Shown piece by piece: positions 7,512 to 16,600 of a DNA stretch of 34,766 nucleotides. Made by a program: the position numbers and the translations under genes. Under the pieces are notes generated by a model that was not told the DNA's origin, did not search any database, and saw only the letters and a list, made by a program, of their open reading frames with translations. The stretch is from Candidatus Iainarchaeum sp. (GTDB lineage Archaea; B1Sed10-29; WALL01). The DNA lies in contig JAGGYF010000034.1 of the NCBI GenBank assembly GCA_021162685.1, positions 1 through 34,766 on the forward strand. Reading direction: 5' to 3'. How positions within the stretch are numbered: position 1 is the stretch's first letter; every line of letters starts with the position of its first letter.

Positions 7512-9156
7512 TACTTACTGCAACGCCCCTATCAAAATCCAACATCTCATAAGCAGAAAGCATTGCTCTCCCTGTTGCTATAAGTGTTCCCTTCTCATCA
7601 ACTATAAGGACGTCCATGCCTGCTCTTATTCCCTTGTCTGCGTCACGAACAAACTTCGCAAACACATTTTTTCCCTTACTGACAAAAGGTATTGCATCCT
7701 CTGAAACTGCCACCCTCCAATGCTTTGTTTTTTTGTATAATCTATGTGCTATATTATGCAATATGGGTAGATAATCACTTGCTCTCATGGTTGCTAATAG
7801 CTCGCCATCTTTTGAATAAATTGCACGTATTCTACCTGTTTTCTTTGAGCGCTCTATTCTGACGTTTTTAGGGAATATGTTTTTCACACCATAGATGTAT
7901 TCAAATATCGCATTGATCTCATCTATGCCCTGAACATCAATATCAACATCTGGTTTTGGAACGATTTGGCCAAAAGGATACATGTTCAGAACTTCACACG
8001 GAACATCTTTGAATGGTGGGATGTTTACATACCTCCTGCTTTTCAGACGCTTTTTTGAATGCCTGTAAACCTCAATCCTATTGCTGCTCTCGTGTGATAA
8101 AACAAAAAATCGCTTCTTTGTTATTGGATCAAGTTTCTCAATGAATGGAGCATATCTTTTCATCCTCTTGAATGCCTCATAGAGCATAGGATGGGCTCTT
8201 GCTCTTTCTTCAAGGAGTTCCCATAAGGTATTCTCGTATATAGATTGTTTTATGCGGTCCATCTCCTCAAATGTTATGTATAGGTTGTGCTTCGCAAGCA
8301 ATTCCTCATCCATCTCATCAGGTGAATGTGATGAGCAAACAGGGCATGAACACGGCAGATATTTCATATTATTTATGTCATAGGTGCCGCTGACTGTCAT
8401 ATACTTTCCCTTCTTTGCAAACAAGGCATATGCAGCAGAATCAAAGATGTCACATCCCATTGCAACTGCGAATGCAAAGAACATAGGATGGCCAGCACCG
8501 AAATGATGTACTGGCTTGTTCAATGGAATGTTTTGTTTCACTGCAGCAATGATATCAATATTCAATGCAAACTCGTAGTTATTCATGAACGGCACAACTG
8601 TACCAATAGGATAGATATCAAAGTTAAGTCTTGCCATCTGCCTTGCATGTTTTGTTCTTATATCTAAATACTGCGCGCCTTGTATTGGGCCCGCCCACAA
8701 CCTCTCACTGTCTATTATTGCCTTTGCCTCTCTTGCCCTCTTTAATGTCTCTTTGCAGTTTGCCTCAACCTGCTTTTTTGTTCCAAGACCAGGAACATCT
8801 AGAAAAACGCCTATGTCCACATCCATCTTCTGCTGAAATCTAATTATCTCCCTATTTGTAACATCTATGCTTCCATACTGCATAAACTGGAATGCACCAG
8901 AGTCTGTCATTATTGGCCCATCAAAACCAATGAGCTTATGTGCTCCTTTCTTAACTGCCTCCTCTCTTCTGTGCTTCCATAGTATGTAGGCATTTGTTAT
9001 AATCGCCTGGGCGCCCATCTTCTTTATCTTCTTTGGGTGTATGGTTTGGGTAAGAGGGTTTATAACAGGGAGAATTGTAGGAGTCTCTATCTTTCCGTGT
9101 CTTGTTTTGAAACGTGCTATTCTCGCCCCAAGGTCCTTTTGAAGTATCTCTAACAA
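7492..9156 (-). CDS. tgtA: tRNA-guanine(15) transglycosylase (archaeosine TGT)
   Basis: This enzyme exchanges guanine-15 in the D-arm of archaeal tRNAs for preQ0, the first step of archaeosine formation. The 554 residues comprise the TIM-barrel catalytic domain with the signature MTDSGAFQFMQYG (about 83-95) and FDSAAYALFAKKGKYMT. A zinc site CSCPVC...H follows, then the archaea-specific C-terminal extension ending in a PUA domain (about 475-550, KGKNVFAKFVRDADKGIRAGMD). Length and domain order are normal for a one-piece archaeal TgtA. The start lies 4 nt after the upstream helical-repeat gene, so the two form an operon. Its 3' end overlaps the convergent secreted-protein gene by 20 nt. Confidence 0.96.
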   Translation of the reverse strand: MLEILQKDLGARIARFKTRHGKIETPTILPVINPLTQTIHPKKIKKMGAQAIITNAYILWKHRREEAVKKGAHKLIGFDGPIMTDSGAFQFMQYGSIDVTNREIIRFQQKMDVDIGVFLDVPGLGTKKQVEANCKETLKRAREAKAIIDSERLWAGPIQGAQYLDIRTKHARQMARLNFDIYPIGTVVPFMNNYEFALNIDIIAAVKQNIPLNKPVHHFGAGHPMFFAFAVAMGCDIFDSAAYALFAKKGKYMTVSGTYDINNMKYLPCSCPVCSSHSPDEMDEELLAKHNLYITFEEMDRIKQSIYENTLWELLEERARAHPMLYEAFKRMKRYAPFIEKLDPITKKRFFVLSHESSNRIEVYRHSKKRLKSRRYVNIPPFKDVPCEVLNMYPFGQIVPKPDVDIDVQGIDEINAIFEYIYGVKNIFPKNVRIERSKKTGRIRAIYSKDGELLATMRASDYLPILHNIAHRLYKKTKHWRVAVSEDAIPFVSKGKNVFAKFVRDADKGIRAGMDVLIVDEKGTLIATGRAMLSAYEMLDFDRGVAVSTRKTHQ

Positions 9157-9160
9157 ATCA

Positions 9161-9709
9161 TCACTTCCTCAGGTAGAACAGCATAACAACAATGATTATC
9201 AGAATTAGTGCAGCAACAGATACTGAGATATAATTCACATAGTTTGCATAGTCTCTTGCGCTTTCATAATTCTCTGCTTGCGGGTGCTCCAGTTTGTATA
9301 TCCTCATCTGCAATTCCATACTTAAATTTCCTGGTATCTCCGAGCTGTGCAGTTTGTATACTGTGCCTGCCTTATCATATGCCTCCTTCGCTAGGTCTTT
9401 TCTTCCTGCCTCTCTATACATGTCCCCTGCTGTCATGTACCATATCATCTGTTTGTCATAATCTCCTGCAACATCATATTGTTCTGATGCATTGAAATAG
9501 TAATTGCCCGCCTGGAGATAATGGCTATATGCCAATTCCTCTTCATTGCTCTCCTGGAAACATTCTGCTGCATTTCTATAAATCTCTCCTAATCTTGCAA
9601 GGTCTGCGTAATTATCTGTAGTCAATCCTTGGGCATTATCCAGTATGGAAAGGCATGTGGAGGAATATGCGCTTGCGATAAGCAACACAAGGAGCAGGGC
9701 TCGTCTCAT
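9161..9709 (-). CDS. Exported TPR-like protein with C-terminal membrane anchor
   Basis: The 182 residues comprise a signal peptide (MRRALLLVLLIASAYSS), then paired helices with TPR/SNAP-like spacing (EEELAYSHYLQAGNYYFNAS, MIWYMTAGDMYREAGRKDLA, KEAYDKAGTVYKLH), then one membrane segment (ISVSVAALILIIIVVMLFYL) and a short basic end. The topology should place the helical repeats outside the cell, tethered by the C-terminal helix. The start at 9709 is 26 nt from a symmetric TATATA box and opens on the signal peptide; an upstream ATG at 9760 would run through that box. It is co-directional with tgtA 4 nt downstream, but a functional link to tRNA modification is not evident. The TPR assignment is by pattern only. 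Confidence 0.75.
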   Translation of the reverse strand: MRRALLLVLLIASAYSSTCLSILDNAQGLTTDNYADLARLGEIYRNAAECFQESNEEELAYSHYLQAGNYYFNASEQYDVAGDYDKQMIWYMTAGDMYREAGRKDLAKEAYDKAGTVYKLHSSEIPGNLSMELQMRIYKLEHPQAENYESARDYANYVNYISVSVAALILIIIVVMLFYLRK

Positions 9710-9730
9710 GCTATAGTTTTTGTGTGATAA

Positions 9731-9740
9731 AGTATATAAG
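9731..9740. promoter_or_regulatory. Symmetric TATA box shared by divergent leaderless genes
   Basis: The sequence agtatataag contains a palindromic TATATA (9733-9738) at the exact midpoint between the minus-strand ATG at 9709 and the plus-strand ATG at 9762, about 26 nt from each. That is the usual archaeal TATA-to-start distance for leaderless mRNAs. No other AT box in the 52-base gap fits either gene. A purine/A-rich BRE-like stretch (gataaa) precedes it on the plus strand. Confidence 0.65.
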
Positions 9741-9761
9741 CATTCATTACGAGAAAACATT

Positions 9762-10721
9762 ATGACAATTATTGCAGACGTACCAAACGTTGATGAACTG
9801 TTGAAATCAACAATAAAGAGAAGTCAGAGAAGAGCAAAGCAGATCACGGCAAAAACAAAAAGGCAGATGATAAAAAAGCGAGAGATATATAAGATTGAGT
9901 CCGTCGCCCTATCATTGAGCAACAAGCTTGAGTCAATAGTGAAGGACACTGCAAATTTTAGAAAGCTCTCCCCATTTCAGAAGGAGTTGTGCAGCGCTTT
10001 GTTTGACATTGATGAGGTGAGACGTTCTCTCCACTCTATAAACTGGGCATCAAAAAAGATATTAGAGTTGGGTAACAGCTACAAAAAGAAAGTGATGAAA
10101 ACAAAGGATATTGAGAGCATAACAAGGATGAGGAAGCAGTTTGAGGCCAGGGTTGAGTCCATACTGAACAAAGTAAAAAATGACTTAGAGATACTAAAGA
10201 AGGCAGGCATAAAAACCAAACAGCTACCATCCATAAAGGAGTTACCAACTGTTGTTATTGCTGGCTATCCGAATGTTGGAAAAAGCTCAATACTTAATGC
10301 GCTGTCTGACTCAAAGGTAAAGGTTGAGCCATATCCGTTCACAACAAAACAATTGCTTGTGGGATATGCAAAAAGAAGGTTTGATAACATTCAATTAATT
10401 GATACACCAGGTATCCTTGATAGGCCAATAGAAAAGATGAATAGGATCGAAAGGCAGGCATTAGCAGCACTTAAGCATCTTGGAAACAATATCCTCTTTG
10501 TGTTAGATGCTTCTGAGACATGTGGCTTTCCAATAGAAAAACAATTAGCATTGCTTGAATCCATAAAAAGGTTATTCAAACCCAAACTGCTTGTTGTTGT
10601 CAATAAAAAGGATTTGATCACAAAAGATAAGTTGAAGGGTTTAGAATATGACATTCTTATTAGTGCAAAAAACAAGAAGGATGTAGAGAGGCTCAAGGAG
10701 ATGCTCTTTGAGATTATATAA
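9762..10721 (+). CDS. NOG1-type ribosome-assembly GTPase
   Basis: This Obg/HflX-class GTPase of the NOG1 subfamily is associated with 50S/60S assembly. The 319 residues have an N-terminal NOG1 helical bundle (about 1-160, rich in Lys/Arg) followed by a G domain. All motifs are present: G1 GYPNVGKSS (168-176), G2 region YPFTTK, G3 DTPGI (214-218), G4 NKKD (281-284) and G5 SAK (301-303). It lacks the long C-terminal tail of eukaryotic NOG1, as is usual in archaea. I chose the ATG at 9762 because it is 26 nt after the shared TATATA box; the in-frame ATG at 9720 lies upstream of that box. Confidence 0.93.
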   Translation: MTIIADVPNVDELLKSTIKRSQRRAKQITAKTKRQMIKKREIYKIESVALSLSNKLESIVKDTANFRKLSPFQKELCSALFDIDEVRRSLHSINWASKKILELGNSYKKKVMKTKDIESITRMRKQFEARVESILNKVKNDLEILKKAGIKTKQLPSIKELPTVVIAGYPNVGKSSILNALSDSKVKVEPYPFTTKQLLVGYAKRRFDNIQLIDTPGILDRPIEKMNRIERQALAALKHLGNNILFVLDASETCGFPIEKQLALLESIKRLFKPKLLVVVNKKDLITKDKLKGLEYDILISAKNKKDVERLKEMLFEII

Positions 10722-10730
10722 CAGAGTGAT

Positions 10731-10768
10731 GAGAGGTGTGCTTTTGACACATGTTTTAAATACCTCTC
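10731..10768 (+). other. Inverted repeat in the NOG1/UPF0147 gap
   Basis: GAGAGGT (10731-10737) pairs perfectly with ACCTCTC (10762-10768) across a 24-base loop that contains the AT box gttttaaat. It starts 9 nt after the NOG1 stop. It could help end the NOG1 transcript, or be incidental to the promoter of the next gene (another box, ttataaat, is at 10772-10779). The stem is short. Confidence 0.3.
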
Positions 10769-10808
10769 TGCTTATAAATAGAGCATTAGCTTTTTCTGGG
10801 TGATAGAT

Positions 10809-11066
10809 ATGGAGCAGGCACTGGAGAACATCAAATACGTCATGGATAATATACTAGGAGATAATTCTGTGCCTAGGAATATAAAGAGGGCTGTGGAGGA
10901 AGCAAAGAATCATATATTTCAGAGTGAAAATAATGAAGTGGGATTCACAAGAGCAATATATGTGCTTGACGAAATACTTAATGATGTGAATATGCCCTTT
11001 CATACAAGAACTGAGATTATGAGTATTATATCTGAACTTGAACGGTTGAAGGAGCAGATGAAGTAG
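10809..11066 (+). CDS. UPF0147 family protein
   Basis: This small all-helical conserved archaeal protein of unknown function has 85 residues. Its text is typical of UPF0147: IKYVMDNILGDNSVPRNIKR, a central AIYVLDEILNDVNMP and a final RTEIMSIISELERLKEQ. The two D.N.P half-motifs show an internal duplication of a helix-turn unit. The ATG at 10809 is preferred over the GTG at 10800 because the GTG lies inside a good Shine-Dalgarno sequence, GGTGAT (10799-10804), placed 5 nt before the ATG. The stop codon directly abuts the tyrS start, so the two are certainly in one transcript. Confidence 0.9.
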   Translation: MEQALENIKYVMDNILGDNSVPRNIKRAVEEAKNHIFQSENNEVGFTRAIYVLDEILNDVNMPFHTRTEIMSIISELERLKEQMK

Positions 11067-12098
11067 ATGGACACAGAAGAGAGATTTCAATTGATTGCAA
11101 AGCTTCCCACAGAAGAAATTGTTACTGGTAAGGAGCTTCTTGAATTACTCGAAACAAAAGAAAGGCCTATTGCATACGATGGGTTTGAGCCGAGTGGAAT
11201 GGCTCATATCGCCGCTGGATTGATGCGCGCCCAAAAGATAAATGACCTACTGGAAGCAGATGTTAGGTTCAAATTGTTGATTGCTGATTGGCATGCATGG
11301 ATAAACAATAAGATGGGTGGAGACCTAGATAAAATAAGGAAGGTTGGAGAATATCTTATAAAAGTGTGGGAAACATTTGGCGTTGACACAAAAAAGATTG
11401 ATGTTATCTGGGCATCTGATATTGTTAAAGATCCAGATTATTGGAAAAAGGTCATAATGATTGCAAAAGAAACGACAATAGCAAGGATGAGAAGGTGCGC
11501 AACAATAATGGGCAGACAAGAGAAAGAGATGCAACACGTCTCGCAATTTTTCTATCCTGCAATGCAATGCGCGGATATCTTCCAGTTGGAATGTGACATC
11601 ACACAGTTAGGTATGGACCAGAGAAAAGTGAATATGTTAGCAAGAGAAGTAGGACCAAAGATAGGATTTTGGAAACCAGTTGTTGTAAGCCACCACCTCT
11701 TAATAGGATTGCAAGGACCAACAAGAATGGAGATGGATATAAAGATGAGCAAGAGCAAACCCGAGAATGCTATCTTTGTGCATGATTCTGAGAATGCTAT
11801 AAAAGATAAACTAAAAAAGGCCTATTGCCCGCCAAAGGAGATTGAGGATAACCCTGTGCTTGAACTATGTAAATATGTAATCTTCAGAGGAGAAGAGCGG
11901 TCTTTTGTGATAGAACGGCCAGAAAAGTATGGAGGGAATATTGAATTCCAGACCTATGAAGAACTTGAAAAGGCATATAGAAATGGTTTGCATCCCCTTG
12001 ACCTAAAGAATGCTGTTGCTAGGGAGATAAATGAGATGATAAAGCCATGTAGGGAGTACTTTGAAAAGCATCCAGAATACTTGGAGATATTCAAATAA
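11067..12098 (+). CDS. tyrS: Tyrosyl-tRNA synthetase
   Basis: This class Ic synthetase charges tRNA-Tyr. It has 343 residues, the compact archaeal/eukaryotic TyrRS length without an S4-like C-terminal domain. Visible motifs are a tyrosine-pocket AYDGFEPSG (36-44) running into the HIGH-equivalent MAHIAAG (45-51), the Tyr-binding loop QCADIFQLECDITQLGMDQRK (about 167-187), and KMSKS at 226-230. The gene starts at the base after the UPF0147 stop with no spacer, implying coupled translation. Confidence 0.97.
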   Translation: MDTEERFQLIAKLPTEEIVTGKELLELLETKERPIAYDGFEPSGMAHIAAGLMRAQKINDLLEADVRFKLLIADWHAWINNKMGGDLDKIRKVGEYLIKVWETFGVDTKKIDVIWASDIVKDPDYWKKVIMIAKETTIARMRRCATIMGRQEKEMQHVSQFFYPAMQCADIFQLECDITQLGMDQRKVNMLAREVGPKIGFWKPVVVSHHLLIGLQGPTRMEMDIKMSKSKPENAIFVHDSENAIKDKLKKAYCPPKEIEDNPVLELCKYVIFRGEERSFVIERPEKYGGNIEFQTYEELEKAYRNGLHPLDLKNAVAREINEMIKPCREYFEKHPEYLEIFK

Positions 12099-12140
12099 TT
12101 TTTGCAGGATAATTACTTAAACAATAAAACCAAAAGAATA

Positions 12141-12184
12141 ATGCTCGTTTTGGGCAAAACGCTCGGTCGCGAGTAGCGCAGGGG
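12141..12184 (+). promoter_or_regulatory. Structured leader with 11-codon upstream ORF before DP1
   Basis: In an AT-rich gap, 40 bases are GC-rich and form two adjacent stems: CGTTTT-gggc-AAAACG (12146-12161) and CTCG-gtcg-CGAG (12162-12173), possibly closed by short outer pairing (GCT/AGC). The same stretch is an open frame ATG...TAG (12141-12176) encoding MLVLGKTLGRE, followed by AGGGG (12180-12184), a Shine-Dalgarno for the DP1 ATG at 12192. A TATA-like acttaaac (12114-12121) lies about 24 nt upstream of the small ATG. It may be an attenuator-like leader; this is inference. Confidence 0.4.
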
Positions 12185-12191
12185 CGTGGGT

Positions 12192-13661
12192 ATGAAAGAT
12201 AAAATTATTTCATATTTAAGGGAAAAGGGTTTTCTTGTAACACCAGAGGCACTTGAAGAGATAATGAAAGAGGATGCTCCATTGACATTTGCAGAGCGAC
12301 TATCAGAAGAGGTTTCTGGATCAATTATTGATGTTGAACAAATAGAACAGGTTAGAAGGCCTAAAGAAGAAAAAAGGATAGTCTACGAACCTAGTTCTCC
12401 GTTTAATCCACCTGCCAAGGAGATAGAATCAAAGGTTGTTGTGTTTGATGAACATGATGTAACAGGAAAATCACTAAGCGAAGGAAAGGTTGAGGATTTC
12501 ATTGATTATTTTAGGGACAGGTTTAGAAGGTTGTCAAAGATACTAAAAGAGAGAAGCGGAACACTAGTAAAGAATATTGAAGCATTGAAGAAAAAGCAGT
12601 ATGCAGATGAGATAAGAATTATTGGAATGATTAGTTCTTTACATGAAACAAAAAAAGGACATGTGCTTATGACACTTGAGGATGAAACAGACCAGATTAA
12701 CGTTCTCATACCAAAGCAGAATAGAGACCTCATGCTGTTCTCAAAAAATCTCTTGCCAGATGAGGTCGTTGCTGTTGAAGGAGTTTTACGCGGTACACTG
12801 TTCATTGCACAAGATATATTTCGCCCAGATATCCCCATGAAAACACCAAATAGAGCAGATGAGGAAGTATACGTTGCAATGATATCTGACACACATGTGG
12901 GAAGCAAACTCTTTATGGAGAAGAACTTTGTTAGGTTCATAGATTGGTTGAATGGAAGATATGGAGATGCAAAGCAGAGAGAACTTGCAGGAAAGGTAAA
13001 ATACATAACATTTGCTGGTGACCTCTGTGATGGTGTGGGTATATATCCAGGGCAGGAAGATGAACTTGAAACAGATGACATATTCAAGCAATATGATAAA
13101 CTTGCTATGCTATTGGAGAATGTTCCAGATTATATAGAGATCATTGCAATATCTGGGAACCATGATGCAGTGAGGGTTGCAGACCCTCAGCCAGCAATTC
13201 CAGAATATGTACTTGGTCATCTAAAAGATCTTCCGAATTTCAGGAGCCTTGGTTCTCCCTCCTATGTTTCATTACATGGTGTTGAATTCCTGTTGTATCA
13301 TGGACACTCTATCCACTCCGTTGTTCCGCATGTTAGCACTGTTGATTACAAGAACCCAGAGATGATAGTTAAGGAGTACCTACAGAGAAGGCACTTGCAT
13401 CCTGTATATGGTGAAAAACCTCCCATCTGTCCTGAGAAGAAGGACTATTTGGTCATAGAGAGAGTGCCAGATGTTGTGCAGGTTGCTGATGTGCACAAGA
13501 ATGGATATATGACATACAAAGGAGTTATAGGAGTAAATGCGGGGTGTTGGCAGAACACCACACCATATCAGATAAAACAGGGACACCACCCTACACCATG
13601 TATCCTACCTGTGATGAACCTACAGACAGGGAAATTAAACATACTACACTTTGATAGGTGA
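12192..13661 (+). CDS. polB: DNA polymerase D small subunit DP1 (exonuclease)
   Basis: This is the proofreading 3'-5' exonuclease subunit of the archaeal replicative polymerase PolD. The protein has an N-terminal helical domain (1-50), a linker, an OB fold (about 140-210, EIRIIGMISSLHETKKGHV), and an MRE11-like calcineurin phosphoesterase domain. All metal motifs are kept: SDTHVGS (near 232), FAGDLCDG (near 275), SGNHD (near 321), YHGHS (near 369) and VADVHKNG (near 431), so it should be active. The 489 residues are a normal length. ATG 12192 follows AGGGG by 7 nt; an in-frame GTG at 12186 is the alternative. The stop overlaps the Shine-Dalgarno of the DP2 gene, giving a polB-polC operon. Confidence 0.96.
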   Translation: MKDKIISYLREKGFLVTPEALEEIMKEDAPLTFAERLSEEVSGSIIDVEQIEQVRRPKEEKRIVYEPSSPFNPPAKEIESKVVVFDEHDVTGKSLSEGKVEDFIDYFRDRFRRLSKILKERSGTLVKNIEALKKKQYADEIRIIGMISSLHETKKGHVLMTLEDETDQINVLIPKQNRDLMLFSKNLLPDEVVAVEGVLRGTLFIAQDIFRPDIPMKTPNRADEEVYVAMISDTHVGSKLFMEKNFVRFIDWLNGRYGDAKQRELAGKVKYITFAGDLCDGVGIYPGQEDELETDDIFKQYDKLAMLLENVPDYIEIIAISGNHDAVRVADPQPAIPEYVLGHLKDLPNFRSLGSPSYVSLHGVEFLLYHGHSIHSVVPHVSTVDYKNPEMIVKEYLQRRHLHPVYGEKPPICPEKKDYLVIERVPDVVQVADVHKNGYMTYKGVIGVNAGCWQNTTPYQIKQGHHPTPCILPVMNLQTGKLNILHFDR

Positions 13662-13665
13662 TGTT

Positions 13666-16600
13666 TTGAAAGCAGACCCAGTGATACAGAGGTATTATGA
13701 AACCCTTGAAAAGAAGGCAAGGGAAGAGTATAGCATTGCAAAGGAAGCAAGAATGAAAGGGTATGACCCAAGCCAGAATGTTGAGATAGCATTTGCAAAG
13801 GATGTATATGCAAGGGTTGAAGGACTTGTTGGACCAACGGGCGTTGCTGCAGATATGAGAAGGATCATGGCAGAAACTGGATCAAGGGAGACCACTGCCC
13901 TTAGGACTGTTGATCTTATCATTGAAGGAAAATACGGAGAGATGGATGAAAATGAAACAGCAGAGCAGTGTATAAGAACTGCTCTTGCTCTTCTAACAGA
14001 GGGAGTTGTTGCAGCACCAATTGAAGGGATCTCTGGTGCAGAGGTTAAGGAGAATCCAGATGGATCAAGATATCTAACAGTTGGATTTGCTGGGCCAATA
14101 AGAAGTGCTGGGGGAACAGCACAAGCGCTAGCTGTACTAATTGCAGATTACACAAGACAGAAGATGGGATTGGATGAATATAGACCAACAAAAACAGAGG
14201 TTGAAAGATATGTGGAAGAGATAAATCTCTACCACAACGCTGTATCAAGATTACAGTACAAACCAACAGACGATGAGATAAGGACCATTGTTACCAACTG
14301 TCCTGTATGCGTATCTGGTGAGCCAACATCTGATGTTGAGGTTGATGTCTATAAAGATCTTGATAGAATACCAACAAATAGAATAAGGGGAGGTATGTGC
14401 CTAGTAATAAGTGAAGGCATTGCACAGAAGGCACAGAAGGTATTGAAATATGCCAAACTATTTGGGTTGAACTGGGATTGGCTCTCCTCTATTGTAAAGG
14501 TTGGTGCAAAAGGTGGGAAAACAGAGATAAAACCAGTTGACACATACATGAAGGAGATTGTTGCAGGGAGGCCTATACTATCCTATCCATCAACACCTGG
14601 CGGATTTAGGTTGAGATATGGAAGAACAAGAAATAGTGGGTTAATGGCAAAAGGTATGCACCCAGCAACAATGGTTGTGTTAGGAGGCTTCCCAGCTATC
14701 GGAACGCAACTTAAGGTTGAGAGGCCGGGCAAGGGCATGACTGTTGTACCATGCGATACTATAGAGGGTCCAGTTGTAAAGCTCAGAAACGGTGATGTTA
14801 TTATACTGGATAGTGAGGAGCAGGCAAGGGAGCTGTACTCACAGATTGATGAGATATTGTTTAATGGTGACCTCCTTATCTCGTTTGGTGATTTTTTACA
14901 TAGTAACCATCCAATCGTGCAAAGTCCTTGGGTTGAAGAATGGTGGGTACAAGAGTTAGAGGAGAGAGGAGGGAGATGTAAAAATCCGTTCAATGTCTCA
15001 TTTGACGAAGCAGTTAGATATTCAAAAGAGTATGGTGTCCCATTGCATCCAAAATTTGTTTTCCCATACAATGATGTTTCCATTGATGAACTGAAAAGGT
15101 TGATGCGTTGGCTCTCAACAGATATGAAAAACAGTGATGAAAAAAGAATACTTGAGTTACTTCTTGTTCCTCATCATGTTGAAGAAAACCATATTGTTAT
15201 TGAAGAATGGGCAAGAAAAGCATTGTTCAAAACATTAGATATACCATACAGCTTATCAAAGATTGACAACATAACTGCTGAAGATACATTATCATTTGTA
15301 AACAAACTTTCTCCTTTCATAATAATGGATAAAGCACCTGTCTACATAGGGGCAAGGATGGGAAGGCCAGAAAAGGCAAAAGAACGATTGATGAGTCCTG
15401 CACCACATGTTCTATTCCCTGTGGGTACATATGGAGGAAGCACACGTTCCATTATGAAGGCAGCAGAAGGTGGCACAATACAAGTAGAGATAACACGACT
15501 TAAATGTCCAAAATGCAATGTGATTGTCAATGGATATAAGTGTGACAGATGTGGATCACGAACTGTTGTTGAATATATCTGCCAAAGGTGCGGGATCCCA
15601 TCAGAGGATTTTTGCCCCAAATGTGGAGCAAAAACTGTAGGATATGAGAAGAGGGTTGTAAACCTAAAAGAGTTACTTGAAAAAGCCATTGAAAAGGTTG
15701 GGAAACCAGACCCAAAATTGAAAGGAGTTAAGGGAACAACGAGTGAAGCAAAATGCTTTGAGCCATTGGAGAAGGGGATATTGAGAAGCAGACATGGAGT
15801 ATATCTGTTCAAAGATGGAACAATACGGTTTGATTCAACAAACCTGCCAATAACGCACTTCAAGCCAAGTGAGATAGGAACAAGTATAGAAAAACTAAGG
15901 GAATTGGGTTATAGTGTATATAGCGAAGAGGATATTGTGGAGCTATTCCCACAGGATATAATTGTCTCAGAAGATGCTGCACCCTATCTCGTGCGGGTTA
16001 CAAAGTTTATTGATGAACTTCTTGAGAAATTTTATGGTCTTGAGCCATACTATAACATTGATACAAAAGAGGATTTGGTTGGAAAACTTGTTGTTGGGCT
16101 GGCACCACATACATCAGCTGCTATATTGGGCAGGATTATAGGGTTCTCCAAGGCAAGAGGATGCTACGCTCATCCATATTTTCATGCTGCAACAAGACGT
16201 GACTGCTTTGCGTATGATGAAACATTGCCAATATTTGATGGCATGTCGTGGCAAATTGTGAAGATTGGTGAGTTTGTTGAAAACCTAATAGAAAAAGGAC
16301 AATTCAGGACAACAGAGTTTGGAGATATTGTTGTTGAAGTAGAGGGATATAAAACTCTCTCCCTCAATAAGGATGGAAGATATGAGCTAAAAACCATAAC
16401 TGCTTTCTCAAAACATCCTGTTCATGACCATGTAACAACAATTAAAACTAAAAGCGGGAGGGAGATCACAACGAGCGGTCTTCATAACTTCATTGATTCA
16501 AAAAATCATGTTGTCCCAGCATTTCAGAGTGAAGAGGTGATACTCCCACGTAAACTTGACATACCAACAAGGGATGTAATGTGGATCGACTTGCTGGACT

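Noticed and set aside
10724-10790. C/D-box small RNA starting at GTGATGA (10726)
   Set aside because: No CTGA D box or internal C'/D' pair follows at a suitable distance; the region is explained by a hairpin and promoter.
12141-12191. tRNA-like gene in the GC-rich block before DP1
   Set aside because: No acceptor stem, no T-loop GTTC.A motif, and too short for a tRNA.
12506-13087. Minus-strand open frame of 193 codons opposite DP1
   Set aside because: Antisense shadow: the plus strand carries all phosphoesterase motifs of DP1 here.
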